Positions 44,064 through 54,156 of a stretch of 64,000 nt of DNA are shown here, one piece after another. The stretch's first letter is position 1; each line of letters starts with the position of its first letter. The stretch lies in the NCBI GenBank assembly GCA_963210315.1, contig OY723273.1, forward strand, positions 1,674,001-1,738,000, given 5' to 3'. The translations under genes were made by a program, and so were the position numbers. The notes beneath the pieces are model-generated. The model was not told the origin of the DNA, did no database searches, and worked only from the letters and a program-made list of their open reading frames with translations. The stretch is from Rhynchopus euleeides. Its lineage: Eukaryota; Euglenozoa; Diplonemea; Diplonemida; Diplonemidae.

Positions 44064-45695
44064 CTCAGGAAAGAAACACGACCTCCCCCTCCCCGCCTTT
44101 CTTTTGGCATGTGTTTTTCCGCAGCTGGTCCTCGAAGGCTACATCTATGGTGAGGTGTGTCTGGGGCCATCCGTCCACATCTTCTCGTTGGTGGTAGGGA
44201 CTGCGGACGCCGTAGATGAGGAGTCGTTTAATGCGCGCCGCTCTTCAGCAGTGATTTTGACGCCTCTGGACCCCAGGAGTTTGCGGGTTTCCGGTTTTGC
44301 GGTCTTCAGCAGTGGTTCTGATGCCTCTGGACCGCAGGAGTTTGCGGGTTCGCTGGTTTCCCGTCCGTATGTGTCTGAGGGGGGATGCCCCGATTCCCTT
44401 CGTCACGACATATCTTTGAGCGTAGGTCACTTCCCCCCTCTACGGACCCCGTGCACCCTGGTTCCCCTAAGTGGCACCAATAGACCCCGTTGTCCCCATT
44501 CCTTGCCCCAAAGTTTGCAGATTTGTGTGTCTCCAAAAAGAAAGAGTCCGGGTTTTGTTTGTGCGCACGAGCGGCAGTGTGTTGTGGCCCCTGTGAAGGG
44601 CGTTGCTGTGATAAAAGTGGTTTTGTGTTGCTCACTCAAAACACACTGCGCGCGGGTACGCTCCCACTGACTCTTTCGCTGTGACAAGCAAGCTTGTTTG
44701 GGCAAAAATCTCAAAAAAAACGAAAAATTTCCCCAAAAAAAAGGGTGAAAAGTAAGTACTACTATTCAACGGCCCAACGTGCCCCAGAGCCCCAAAAAAA
44801 TAAGTACTACTATTCGGCTAAGTACTACTATTCAACTAAGTACGTTTATTTGACCCCCCCCTGTAATAAACGTTTCCTGCAGGCTCTGCCACTGAGTCAC
44901 TTTACATCATAATATATCATGGCCAGCACACCACACCCCAAATTCCAGGGCGGGGGGTCACCGCTGCGGTGAGGACAGCAAGATGTCGAAGCGCAGGGTC
45001 GAAAACATCGGCGCTATTTCTGGCCACTTCTTGTACCCGTGCCTGCTGTACCAGGTGCCTGTTCCAGGCCTGCTGTACCAGGTGCCTCCCATCAGAGGAG
45101 GCATCTGAGACTCTCGTATGGCGTCCCTGTGCCACATGCTCACAGGTGAGGCACCACACCCGAGGACGCGCTCCCTGGCAACGGATGCGCCGTGCCACAG
45201 ACCCAGCTGCCGTAAGCTCCCAAGAACAGCGTCAAATGGGACACGAACTGTACCATACTTCTCCCACAACTGTTCCTGGCGCGATTACCTCATATTGGCT
45301 TGCCTTTTGGCCTCTGGAGGGCACCGAGAAGCTGTTATGTTTCAGAACAATCAACGACAACAGTTCTTCTGTGCATCTGGCAGGTTGAGGTGTGCTTGCT
45401 CTGCTTGGTGTGCAGCCCAGGTACAAGTTCTGTCCCAAAAAATTTGGTTGCTAAAAACGGCATCGTCGGGGGCATACCACCCCCTGGGAGTGGGCGGAAT
45501 TGAGTTTCCGGAGCATATTGGGCACTTTCTGCCACCAGAATCGTGTGGGAGTGTGTGAGGTCAGATTATGTGGGTGGGGTGTGGGCACAAGCTGCTTCGC
45601 TAAATAAACGCTAAACGTTTAGCGTTTATACACGTTTAACGTTTATTTCAAAACGGTTTCTGAAATAAACGTCGTTTATTGGGTTCACTGCCCTA

Positions 45696-47225
45696 GGGGG
45701 GGTCATAAGCCCGTACAAAACCAAAATTTTCGACATACCATCAGAGCCGCCCTAATACCTGATCTGACCCGAAAATCCGACCCATACCCCCCCGGAAACT
45801 GTCTGGGGCCCACTTGTGACACCTGATACGCACTTTTGTGATGATTTTTTGGGGTCCTAAAAAATGTACCTCAGTTTCGTACCTTGCCTTTGTACCTGAA
45901 CCACTCCCGACCGCATTATTTCGTTCTTTGCAAGGGAAGGGTGTCACTACGCTCACTCAGCACGCCGAGCAACACATGCCGCGTGCCCAGGGCCTCGCAG
46001 AGGTGTCAGATGCTGCTGCAGAGGAGTACCTTGCTCGAAAGACGCTCGCCAAACGGGAGATGTGCGGGGTCTCGGCAGAGAGCGTTGTGGCAGACCTGCG
46101 TAAAAAGAAAACGGCACACGACATCGGTGAGGCGACATTATTTCGGGCGCTCCGTCGGGCTGGGTACATAGGAGAGCAAGTGGGACGTGGTGACGACAGA
46201 TATATGCAGTGGTGCATCAACTGCACGCACGTGCGGGAAAAGCGGCGTTCCTTGCTAGCCAAGAAAGATGTCACCTGCACTCCTACTCCTCCCACTCGTC
46301 CTGCTCCTACCCCCACACCAACTGATGTGGGCAGTGAGAGTGATGGCAGCTCCAGAGCAGCAGATGATCTAGGAAGCAATGAGCGGGTCAGCCGGGCAGA
46401 CTACCTCAGTCTGTACCGGAAGTACGAAGCGTTGCGGGCCCGCCACCACCGCCTCCAGGAGAGGACCCGAGGGTTGAGAGTAGGGTTGTACAACGCCAGG
46501 GGAGGGTATTCCCCTGGCGTTGAGACATCCCTGGCGACCTTGCGGTCGCACTGTGTGGGGGCTGAGTCGGCAGGCAGATGCCGATCCAATGACCTTGTTG
46601 AGTCCCCACATGGTACACTCTCATACGTGTTGTCGAGACTGCGTGGTGTGCATATCCTGCGGGGCGCAAATTACACAGCACAATCATAACCACTTCGGCT
46701 CTCAGGGCGTACAATATCCCAATCGTGCCTTCACAGGCTAAGATCGACGAAGCAAAAGCATCTACAACGCTGCCTACTAATGCCGATGCAGCCTCCCAGG
46801 CGTACGAAGTACTCACAATGACCCATATGCGATCGAAGTACTACACCCAGAAGGTGGCTGAACTCATTCTGCTGACGCAACAACACAACATTCCCACTAA
46901 TCAGGTCAAGAAAGACCTTGCCGAGGCACTGGGGAAGGCAACATGCGTGCCACCTGAGCCAGAACCACCGCAGAAAAGGCAAAGAACGAAATAATGCGGT
47001 CGGGAGTGGTTCAGGTACAAAGGCAAGGTACGAAACTGAGGTACATTTTTTAGGACCCCAAAAAATCATCACAAAAGTGCGTATCAGGTGTCACAAGTGG
47101 GCCCCAGACAGTTTCCGGGGGGGTATGGGTCGGATTTTCGGGTCAGATCAGGTATTAGGGCGGTTCTGATGGTATGTTGAAAATTTTGGTTTTCGTACGT
47201 TTTTAGGGGGGCTTATGACCCCCCC
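45696..47225 (+). mobile_element. Element B (TA-flanked, 1.53 kb, one gene)
   Basis: Ends GGGGGGGTCATAAGCC and the complement, TA at 45694-45695 (shared with D) and 47226-47227, then a 15-base C-run. Terminal inverted repeats are about 235 bp. The gene inside stops at the inner edge of the right repeat. End sequence resembles element A (GGGGGGGTCA), so the two are probably related families. Confidence 0.88.
45976..46994 (+). CDS. Element B protein with helix-turn-helix-like segment
   Basis: I propose two exons, 45976-46479 and 46737-46994, joined in phase 0 (AGA|GTAGGG ... TTCACAG|GCT), for 253 residues. The N-terminal third contains SAESVVADLRKKK followed by ATLFRALRRAGYIGEQ, the spacing and LxxxGY ending typical of transposase DNA-binding helices (Tc1-like). 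A Pro/Thr linker and a coiled-coil-like region follow (YRKYEALRARHHRLQERTR, then YTQKVAELILLTQQHN), ending in a basic KRQRTK tail. No DDE catalytic residues are present. The proposed intron contains a hairpin (AACGCCAGGGGAGGGTATTC). The role could be a DNA-binding regulator or a worn transposase; both are inference. Confidence 0.5.
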
Positions 47226-47463
47226 TACCCCCCCCCCCCCCCACCCCTGTCGAGAGGTAAACTAGGTAGGTCCCCCACCCCCACCCCCCTCCCCTCGCCC
47301 CGGGTCGCCGCATTGCCGCCTCACAAGGCATCTGTTTTTGTCGGGGGATTGTGCCGTTGTTCCTCCTCCCCCCACCTACACACTTTCTGCAGAAGACCCC
47401 CCCCCTCCCCCCTCTTCTCTCTCTCTCTCTCTCCCTCCCCCCCATCCTGCACCCGCCGGGCTT

Positions 47464-47475
47464 AGCCATAGGGCA
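47464..47475 (+). promoter_or_regulatory. Possible (trans-)splice acceptor before the 161-aa gene
   Basis: A long pyrimidine tract (47398-47445, with a CT repeat) ends in GGCTTAG at 47465, ten bases before ATG. In Euglenozoa this is the usual look of a spliced-leader acceptor. No direct evidence of use. Confidence 0.35.
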
Positions 47476-47961
47476 ATGGCGCTCCGGTTCCAGCCCGCAC
47501 CGGAGATGACGACGTCGCCTCTCTCGCTGCCATGCATGGGGGGTGCTGACATGGAGGCAACCTTTCTGGGGGAGTGGGACGGGTGTCCGACGGGGAGGTA
47601 CGCGCCGGCGCAGTTTGGGTTTTCCCCCGCGCAGCAGCCGCTGGCGGGATCCGTGTCGTTCCAGGGGAGGAGCGTGTCGCTGATGGAGTTCTGCCGCGTC
47701 AGCTCCGGGCGCCCGCATGTGTCAGGGTCGAAGCGGCGCCCGCTGGCCCCCTGTGTCGCACCCCCTCCTGCATTCGACGAGGCGCCGTGTGGGGCGCAGC
47801 CGTCGCCCGTTGACATCCCGATGTCGGGTGGCTGTACTCCGACTACGCCGGGTGCCTGCTCGCCGCCGATCAATGGGGCGGCCCCGTGTGCTTCTGAGGC
47901 AGCAGCAGCATCGTCCCAACAGATGTACGTCCAGAAGCGAAGAAGAGTTCACGTTGAGTGA
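47476..47961 (+). CDS. Short unknown protein (161 aa)
   Basis: Uninterrupted frame MALRFQPAPEMTTSPLSL to a basic end, KRRRVHVE. Third positions are strongly G/C, as in the other host genes, and it is on the same strand. Rich in Pro, Ser, Ala and Gly, with two phrases of similar build (GRYAPAQFGF, GSVSFQGRSVSLMEFCR), so mostly disordered. No domain recognised. It may be lineage-specific; the start is supported by the acceptor-like tract upstream. Confidence 0.6.
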   Translation: MALRFQPAPEMTTSPLSLPCMGGADMEATFLGEWDGCPTGRYAPAQFGFSPAQQPLAGSVSFQGRSVSLMEFCRVSSGRPHVSGSKRRPLAPCVAPPPAFDEAPCGAQPSPVDIPMSGGCTPTTPGACSPPINGAAPCASEAAAASSQQMYVQKRRRVHVE

Positions 47962-49504
47962 AACGGGGAGGAGGAGGAAGAGAGGGTTGTGTGTGTTGTG
48001 TTGTGTTGTGTTGTGCAAAAGGGGGGGGGATCACGATATTTTTGGCCCTCCCCCCGCCTCCCCTTGTTGTTCTCTCCGCATTTTTTTCCCACTGTGTCTC
48101 CTCCAAATATAAAAAGAAAAAGAAGATAGCGACGGCAGCCGTGTCGTGTCCCAAAGAAGAAAAAAAACAAGGCGCTGGCCTGGGGGAAGAGGGGGAATAA
48201 AAACGTCTATTTTTTTATCACAAATTTCGTCATCTTTATTTTCGTTTCGCACACTATGTGCACGCAGGAAGTGACACGCCACATCCAGCAACCAAACGTG
48301 CTCTGCACACCAGCCCCCCACCCTTCATCATGCCGAGGGTGTGCCACAGGGGTTTTTGTGTCCAGAAGCGCCGCCGACGCATCGCAACCACAAGAAACGC
48401 CGCTTCGAAACGGGACTGAATCAAAAGCAGTCTCCGCCCTAGTTCTCTTCTGCACCACTGTGGTGCTGATTTGCACCCCCTTGCATCACCCCCCCACCTT
48501 CGGGCCTCTTCACCCACCCACCCCCTCACAGGCCAGGTTCAGGGCCGTTCTCTATCTTCGCCCTCTGGTATCCTGGTGTTGCTTTATCCTGGTTTTTTTT
48601 CCACATATTTCATGCGTGTGGGCAGATCCTGTCACTGCTGCCCACCCACCTTCTGTTGTTGTGACCGTAACTTTGCCTCACCTCCCCTGCGAGGTGTGTG
48701 TGGGGTTCGTGTTTTTTTTTGTGGAAGCTGTCACAGTCAGCGTATCAAATAAATAGGCCTGAAACAAAGATACACTAGATATGGTGTAGCAGAAAAGAAG
48801 GTTTTTGACTACGAACGTACTACGAAATATGGGTGTGGGGTGTGGGTTTTTTGCCCTGATTTTGTGCGATGTTGTTTGCCCTTTTTTGCCTTGGTGAGCA
48901 ACTGTTTTCCCCTTGGAAATGGCTCTGTGATGCTTCCTGGGACCCCAGTGGGAGGGAATGTGGAACTGCAGTGCATGCTGTATGTGGGGCGGGAAGTAGA
49001 CGCTGTCGGGGACGTGCCGTCGCCCTCAGCAGTGGTTATCACTATTGACCTGTTATGTCGCCACGAGAGACGCAGCCCGGCAGCAGGACGTCCTTGCCTG
49101 AGTGTCGCAGCATACACGCGCTTCTTCCTGCAGTTCCACCGTGAGTGACTCCCAGTCGTCGGCCATTCGATCAACACCTTCAGCCAGTCCTCCTGGACCA
49201 GCCACAGCTAATCCAACCAATCAAAGTATACCCATCGAGCCCACCAAACCGCGGCAGCACTGGGTCTGGAGGCAGCGGTCGCAAGGTGTTGACGCAACGC
49301 AACCCTGCAGGATTTGGGCCCATATGGTGACCCCCAGTCAGTGGTGGAGACAACAGGGGGGCGTTTCCTCACTGGGTTGATCTCAGTCGCACATGCACTT
49401 TGTTTCCTTCAGACAGCGGCTCGCGAAGGAGACCAGTGAAGTCTTTTTTAGAAGTTCGCAGCATGCCTCAGTGAGGGGCATGCTGCGAACTTCTAAAACC
49501 ATAA
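47962..49504. other. Spacer with duplicated segment
   Basis: Contains a GTGTTGTGTT run (47990) and the first copy of a 100-bp duplication (48264-48376). CTACGAACGTACTACGAAAT at 48809 is repeated at 51690. A nearly exact 24-bp inverted repeat lies at 49446-49498 (TTTTTAGAAGTTCGCAGCAT). No gene supported. Confidence 0.55.
48264..48376 (+). repeat. Dispersed ~105-bp duplication, copy 1
   Basis: Starts GCAGGAAGTGACACGCCACA and runs to TGTGTCCAGAAGCGCCG; the same sequence with a four-base deletion occurs at 53670-53779. The preceding 30 bases (GCACAC...TGTGC) are also similar. No RNA structure recognised. Confidence 0.85.
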
Positions 49505-49612
49505 GGGGGTCTTCGCTACGGGGTGACCGTCAGTGCATTTTAGTGAGTTTCCTGTTGAATTAGCTGAAAACTGACGGAGATTGACGGAGGATAACGGCCA
49601 GCGAAGACCCCC
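49505..49612. mobile_element. MITE H, copy 3 (108 bp)
   Basis: Ends GGGGGTCTTCGCTACG and CAGCGAAGACCCCC with TAA duplicated at 49502-49504 and 49613-49615. The interior differs most from the other copies. Confidence 0.85.
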
Positions 49613-50654
49613 TAAGTGCTCTTGGAGTACCCTCCAATGGGTCAATCTCTGCGCTTCCACAGAGTCCCGCAACTTCACCCGATCGTACCCCCCTTGTGCC
49701 AGGTTGTGTTGAAGGAGTGGTTAGCCACCTTCAGGCAGCCATGGGTGACGGCGACTCTGTGCCGTTGGTCGCCTATCTGGGGGCGTCAGCATCTGGGATA
49801 CAATGACTGCACAGTGTGCCCTCTACGACCCCACAGGGGGGCCGCTCGTGTCCGACATGGCCTTGTCCCCTGCGCACGGCGGCTTGCCGTCTGTGCGGTG
49901 CTGCTGTACGACAGGGGGGATTGGGGTGCGCCCCACGCGCGTACAGGATGAACCCCTTGCGGATATACCTTCAGCATGGACTCACCGAGAACGACAGGAC
50001 TTCCCCAGCCAACTAACCCGGAACTTACCATAGATAGGAAAGGTCATGGGAGGATCCTTGAAATCGGTAGTGGACAGTAGCGGACAGTAGCGGACAGGGC
50101 GGACATTTCCTTGTGGAAAAAGTGCCCGAAAAAAAAATTCGAAAAGGTCCCCCTTACAGAATTAGCCTTTTTTCAAAAAATCGGAAAATTTCGGACCGCA
50201 ATTTGTACCCAAGAAAGTGCCGAATTTTCGGACTTGGTCCGATTTGAACGATTTCCGTGCCTCTTGCAACCCCCATGAGGGGGGGGCTGCTGTTTCGGGT
50301 TCTTCCGGTGGTACATGCTGGGGTGTCAGGACAGGGAATCCTGCTCGCTGTACCCGGTGATCCCTGACGCAGCCAGGAAGTGGAGAGCCTTGGAACCCTG
50401 GTTGAGGCCTGTAACACCCGGCCTTCCTGCCACTTGTGGCATTGTGGAGTGGAGGTGGTTATGGAGAAGGTTCTCTCTCCGTCCGGTCGAGCACAATCGT
50501 CCTCTCCAGCCAGGGGTCATCTACTTTCCAAACAAGGGCCAGGAACATGCTCAAACAAACCAATTGATCAGAAAATCTGGCTTGCCGTGGAATCATTGAG
50601 CATTGGGGAGTGGTTTGCCCCCTTGCTGCGTATGACATGTCCATTTTTGACGAT

Positions 50655-51085
50655 TTTTGGGCAGAATTTGGTGCGTGGGACCTTTCGATTTTCATGATTT
50701 TTTCGGAATTTTCGTGGGGACCGGTACCCCATTTGAGGGCCAAAAATCTCATTTCCGAGGCCTGGGAATGGTCGCAGTGGCCTCAGATGTCCAAAAACGT
50801 TCAATTGACCTCTCCTCGAAAAAAAATCGAAAGGTCCCCCCTACTGGCACCCCGGATTAGGACATGTCTCTGGGGGTGTCCGGGGGGCATTTTTGGCCCA
50901 TTTTTGGCTGGGGAAAATGGGCCATTTTTCACGATTTTTTCGGTTTTTTGTCCGGACCGGCACCGCATTTGAGGGGCAAAAATCTGATTTCCGAGGCCCG
51001 GGAATGGTCGCAGTGGCTTCATTTGGCCAAAAACGTTCAATTTACCCTTCCCCAAAAAAAAAATCGAAAGGGTCCCCCTACAAAT
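50655..51085 (+). repeat. Diverged tandem repeat R, copies 2 and 3
   Basis: The unit 50655-50845 (GATTTTTTCGGAATTTTCGT ... CGAAAGGTCCCCCCTA) repeats at 50930-51085 with about 80% similarity. Copy 1 lies inverted at 13340-13850. Confidence 0.65.
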
Positions 51086-51177
51086 CGCCGGTCTTAGGAG
51101 CAAAAAATTTGGGCACCCAGATTTCAAAAAATTTCAAACTATTTTCTGGACCAAAAATCAAACTATTGAGGTCCTGG

Positions 51178-51470
51178 CCGGACATGTCCGGGGGGGGGGG
51201 GGGGGTCAAAATTGGATTTCCCGAATTTCCGGGTCCGGACATGTCCGCCCGGACATCCGGACACCAGAAAATGTCCGCCCGGACATGTCCGCCCTGTCCG
51301 GGGCGGACATTTCTGGATGTCCGGATGTCCGCCCGGACATGTCCGGGCGGGAAATTCGGGAAATGTCCGGGGGGGGGGGGGGGGGGGGTCAAAATTGGAC
51401 CCGGACATCCGGACACCCGGATTTCCGGGTCCGGGCATGTCCGCCCTGTCCGCCCTGAAACCGCCTAAGG
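51178..51470. repeat. GGACATGTCCGCCC array between G-runs
   Basis: More than ten GGACAT or GTCCGCCC words in both orientations, bracketed by two CCGGGGGG...GGTCAAAATTGGA blocks (51190 and 51370). Strong self-complementarity. Confidence 0.75.
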
Positions 51471-52604
51471 GGCCGGGGGAAATCCAGGAAATTCGGGAAA
51501 TCCAGGAATATGAAGAATCCTCCATGGAAAAGCAAAGCTTCCAACTGGGGGATGTCAATCGCGGTGTGAGGCAGGCACAGGTGCCTGCTTCACACTGTGT
51601 CCCTCCTGGTGGCTGAAGAGCCACAACTCAGGTTTCCCAAGGGCCCCAAAAGGGTACATAAAACCACACCCCCAAGGGGTTTTTAACTGCGAACGTACTA
51701 CGAAATATGGGGGCTTCTGCTACACCAAGATATAGGCAGGGTGTGTGTCCTGGCCATTCTGCCCATTTTTCATGTGTCAGTGTGGGGCCCTCTCCTGTGC
51801 GGGTGTGCTCACTTTCCTGCACTCCAGTGCACTGCAGAGCGAAAGTCCCCCAAGGTGTTGCGTCGCATTCCACACTGACAAAGAATATCGGGGGGGGGGG
51901 GGGGGAGGGGGCAACCTGTCGGGGTGCCGATGTGGAGGGGCGCATCCACCACCTGACAGAGAGTTAAAACGATGCGCCGTAAAAAATACAAAATGTAATC
52001 AGTCTGATTCAGAACGAGAGACGAGAAGAACCGGTGGGTGTTCGTCGGTGGTGAGAGAACACCCCACACGCCCTCTGCGGGCGTGGTGTGCCCTACAAGA
52101 TGTGATTTGCATGAGTTTTCCCTGCGCTGCATTTTTCCCCCCCGTTTGCGCACAGCAGCCTTTTGCCGGGGTGGGGTGGGGACGGCACATCGCATGGACA
52201 TGGCTTACCGCCCTGCGCTCTACCCTTGCAGGCAGCGTCGCGTGGGGGTGGTGCATCTGAACCTGGTCACCCCCCCCTCCCCCAACTCTTGCGACGTTGC
52301 GCGTCAATGTCCGCTGTGTGCCACCTTCCCGTGATGGCATGTGTTCCCTGTCGCTCGAGGGGGCCCAACGGCCTTTCCTGGAGGCATTTAGGGTATATTA
52401 TACCCCTTTTCTCGGTGCGTTTCTGAGCATCTTCGAGGAACTACGCAAGAACGATGTAAATCGGGCATTTTTACGGCACCATTCCCTGGTTGCCATCGCA
52501 ATTTCTTTTTTCTTCAAAGATCCCCACGAAAGCGGCCCCCAACGAACACGGCCAATAATCGTTCAAACCGTTCAAGATTGCTCTGTGCCCGGTGAATACA
52601 TTAT

Positions 52605-53320
52605 ACCGTCACTCAAGTAATGTTGGTGGGGTAATAACCCACCAACTTCTTCCAGAACCCCCAAATCCACCAAATTAGTACCCCACCAACATATTTACCC
52701 CACCAATAAATCTACCCCACCAATTTATTACCCCAATGCGCATCGCTGACTACCGTTTTCGTGGCGAACGCCTAAGGGGCCCGGCTGATGGCTACGTTAT
52801 CCAGAAAATGCATACGTCGTACGCGTGTGCGTGCGGCGCCTGCAAACGGCAGTCTATGTAGTACAAGAGACGGCCATGTCCGCACACCAAATCGGTCGTC
52901 AACCTCAGCAGCCGTCGAGCCTTCGAGTAGGTAATCGTACCTTTTGCACTTGTGCGCGAAGGAACCGTCTGTGAAAGGCAAGAGCAAAGGCCAGGGCTCA
53001 GCCTACTGGGTGGCCTACTGTGCGCTGAGAGACCTGGAATACCAGCCGTACGCAATTTCTGCGTACGCGTACGCAGCGCGGTTTCAGAAAGTGCGGACGG
53101 CGTACGCACATGCGTACGCGCAGTCGGGGTGGGTGGGCAGGGGGCTCCAAATCCCAGGTGCCAGAAAAAATCGCCAAGTACAACGCGCCCTGGGGTAATA
53201 ATGTTGGTGGGGTAATAACCCACCAACTTTTTTCAGAGCCCCAAATCCACCAAATTAGTACCCCACCAACATATTTACCCCACCAATATATTACCCCACC
53301 AACATAACTTGAGTGACGGT
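52605..53320. mobile_element. TIR element J (716 bp)
   Basis: Left end ACCGTCACTCAAGT followed by AATGTTGGTGGGGTAATAAC; right end is the complement with a one- to two-base difference. A GTTGGTGGGGTAATAACCC block with a TACCCCACCAA array occurs near both ends in direct orientation (52618-52735, 53199-53300). The middle contains GTACGC-rich palindromes (53040-53125). No transposase. Confidence 0.65.
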
Positions 53321-53669
53321 AATGCTTCTGTGCTGAACGCTCTATTCCCCATCCCCTTCCATGCAAAGATCTTCTTCAGAACACAACTACATATCCCGCC
53401 TGGGGTTCGCTGCTGGACCCAAAGAATGAAAGGCAATGCCGCCGTGCGGCAAGGAGAGCCAAGAGTGATGGCCAAAAAACTGTTCAGATTTTAGACGGTG
53501 AAGATGACGGCCCTTCCGGCCGTTTAAACTGGCGGCTACTCACCAGGATTGCAAATTGAGGGATGTGTCAGTTGAGTTGAGCAGTTGACTGTATTTGAGC
53601 ACTGTTGCCAGTGGTCAAATGTATTTTATTTTGCCCCGCATTCTTTTTCGCTTTGCACACATCGTGTGC

Positions 53670-53779
53670 GCAGGAAGTGACACGCCACATCCAGCAACCA
53701 AACGTGCTCTGCACACCAGCCCCCCACCCTTCATCATGCCGAGGGTGTGTGGGTTTGTGTCCAGAAGCGCCGACGCGTC
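53670..53779 (+). repeat. Dispersed ~105-bp duplication, copy 2
   Basis: Partner of 48264-48376, same orientation, 5.4 kb away. Confidence 0.85.
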
Positions 53780-54007
53780 ACGGCCTTGAAACAAAACGAA
53801 ACCGCAGAAGAGCGGTTGCTCCTGAAAGGTGTTGCCACTTTTCGCATTTTCTACATGAAACATCCACCAGCACCATCTTCACCCCACCCCCCACCCCCCT
53901 TGGGGGGTCAACAAAGCTGACACACCCGTCACCGCCACGACCCCCCTGGATTTTTGTTTTTCCGAGTTACGAGCGACGAAGCGTAGCGAGGGTCGCGAAG
54001 TAACGAA

Positions 54008-54156
54008 GGAAATCGTACGACTGAAGCTTTTGGATTAGCACCTTCATCCCACTTCACAGGGCCTCAACACGGTGCGCTCAACAAAAAGCAGTCCGGTACT
54101 GTTCTCCCACAGTTGCTGGACAGGGTGTCTACAATAAAGCGAAAAGAGTACGATTT
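54008..54156. repeat. AAATCGTAC hairpin module, copy 4 (outside P)
   Basis: Bounded by GGAAATCGTACGACTGAAGC and GAGTACGATTTT; shares AGGGCCTCA and GTTCTCCCACAGTT with the copies in foldback element P. Its presence without P arms suggests the module moves, or moved, independently. Confidence 0.65.

Larger units (their letters stand above)
32284..44863 (-). mobile_element. Element C: pogo-like DNA transposon, 12.6 kb with insert
   Basis: Ends CAGGGGGGGGTCAAATAAAC and the complement, with TA at 32282-32283 and 44864-44865. Subterminal AAGTAC and AGTACTACTATTC motifs occur at both ends. Without the 9.9-kb insert F and its duplicate, C is about 2.7 kb, a normal pogo/Tigger size. Its minus strand encodes a DDE_1-type transposase. 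The terminal GGGGGGGTCAAAT is shared with element A, so C's enzyme is a candidate mobiliser of A. Confidence 0.85.
32272..45693. mobile_element. Element D (TA-flanked host of the nested stack)
   Basis: Left end GGGCAGTGA after C-run and TA (32270-32271); right end TCACTGCCC before TA (45694-45695). Only 32272-32283 and 44866-45693 are its own sequence, so D is about 840 bp; the rest is element C inserted at a TA of D. Next to both junctions D carries ATAAACG motifs. The 44.87-45.69 kb body has a minus-strand frame of about 100 codons (MWEKYGTVRVPFDAVLGS) that I cannot identify. Confidence 0.7.
49613..52604. other. Repeat-rich spacer
   Basis: Includes AGTAGCGGAC tandem units (50070-50100), diverged repeats R2 and R3, a GGACATGTCC array and G-runs at 51191, 51371 and 51891. 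No coding sequence I can support. Confidence 0.55.

Noticed and set aside
48814..51712. LTR retrotransposon between the two ACGTACTACGAAATATGGG words
   Set aside because: The repeated word is only about 25 bp, there is no primer site or gag-pol frame, and unrelated elements lie between.
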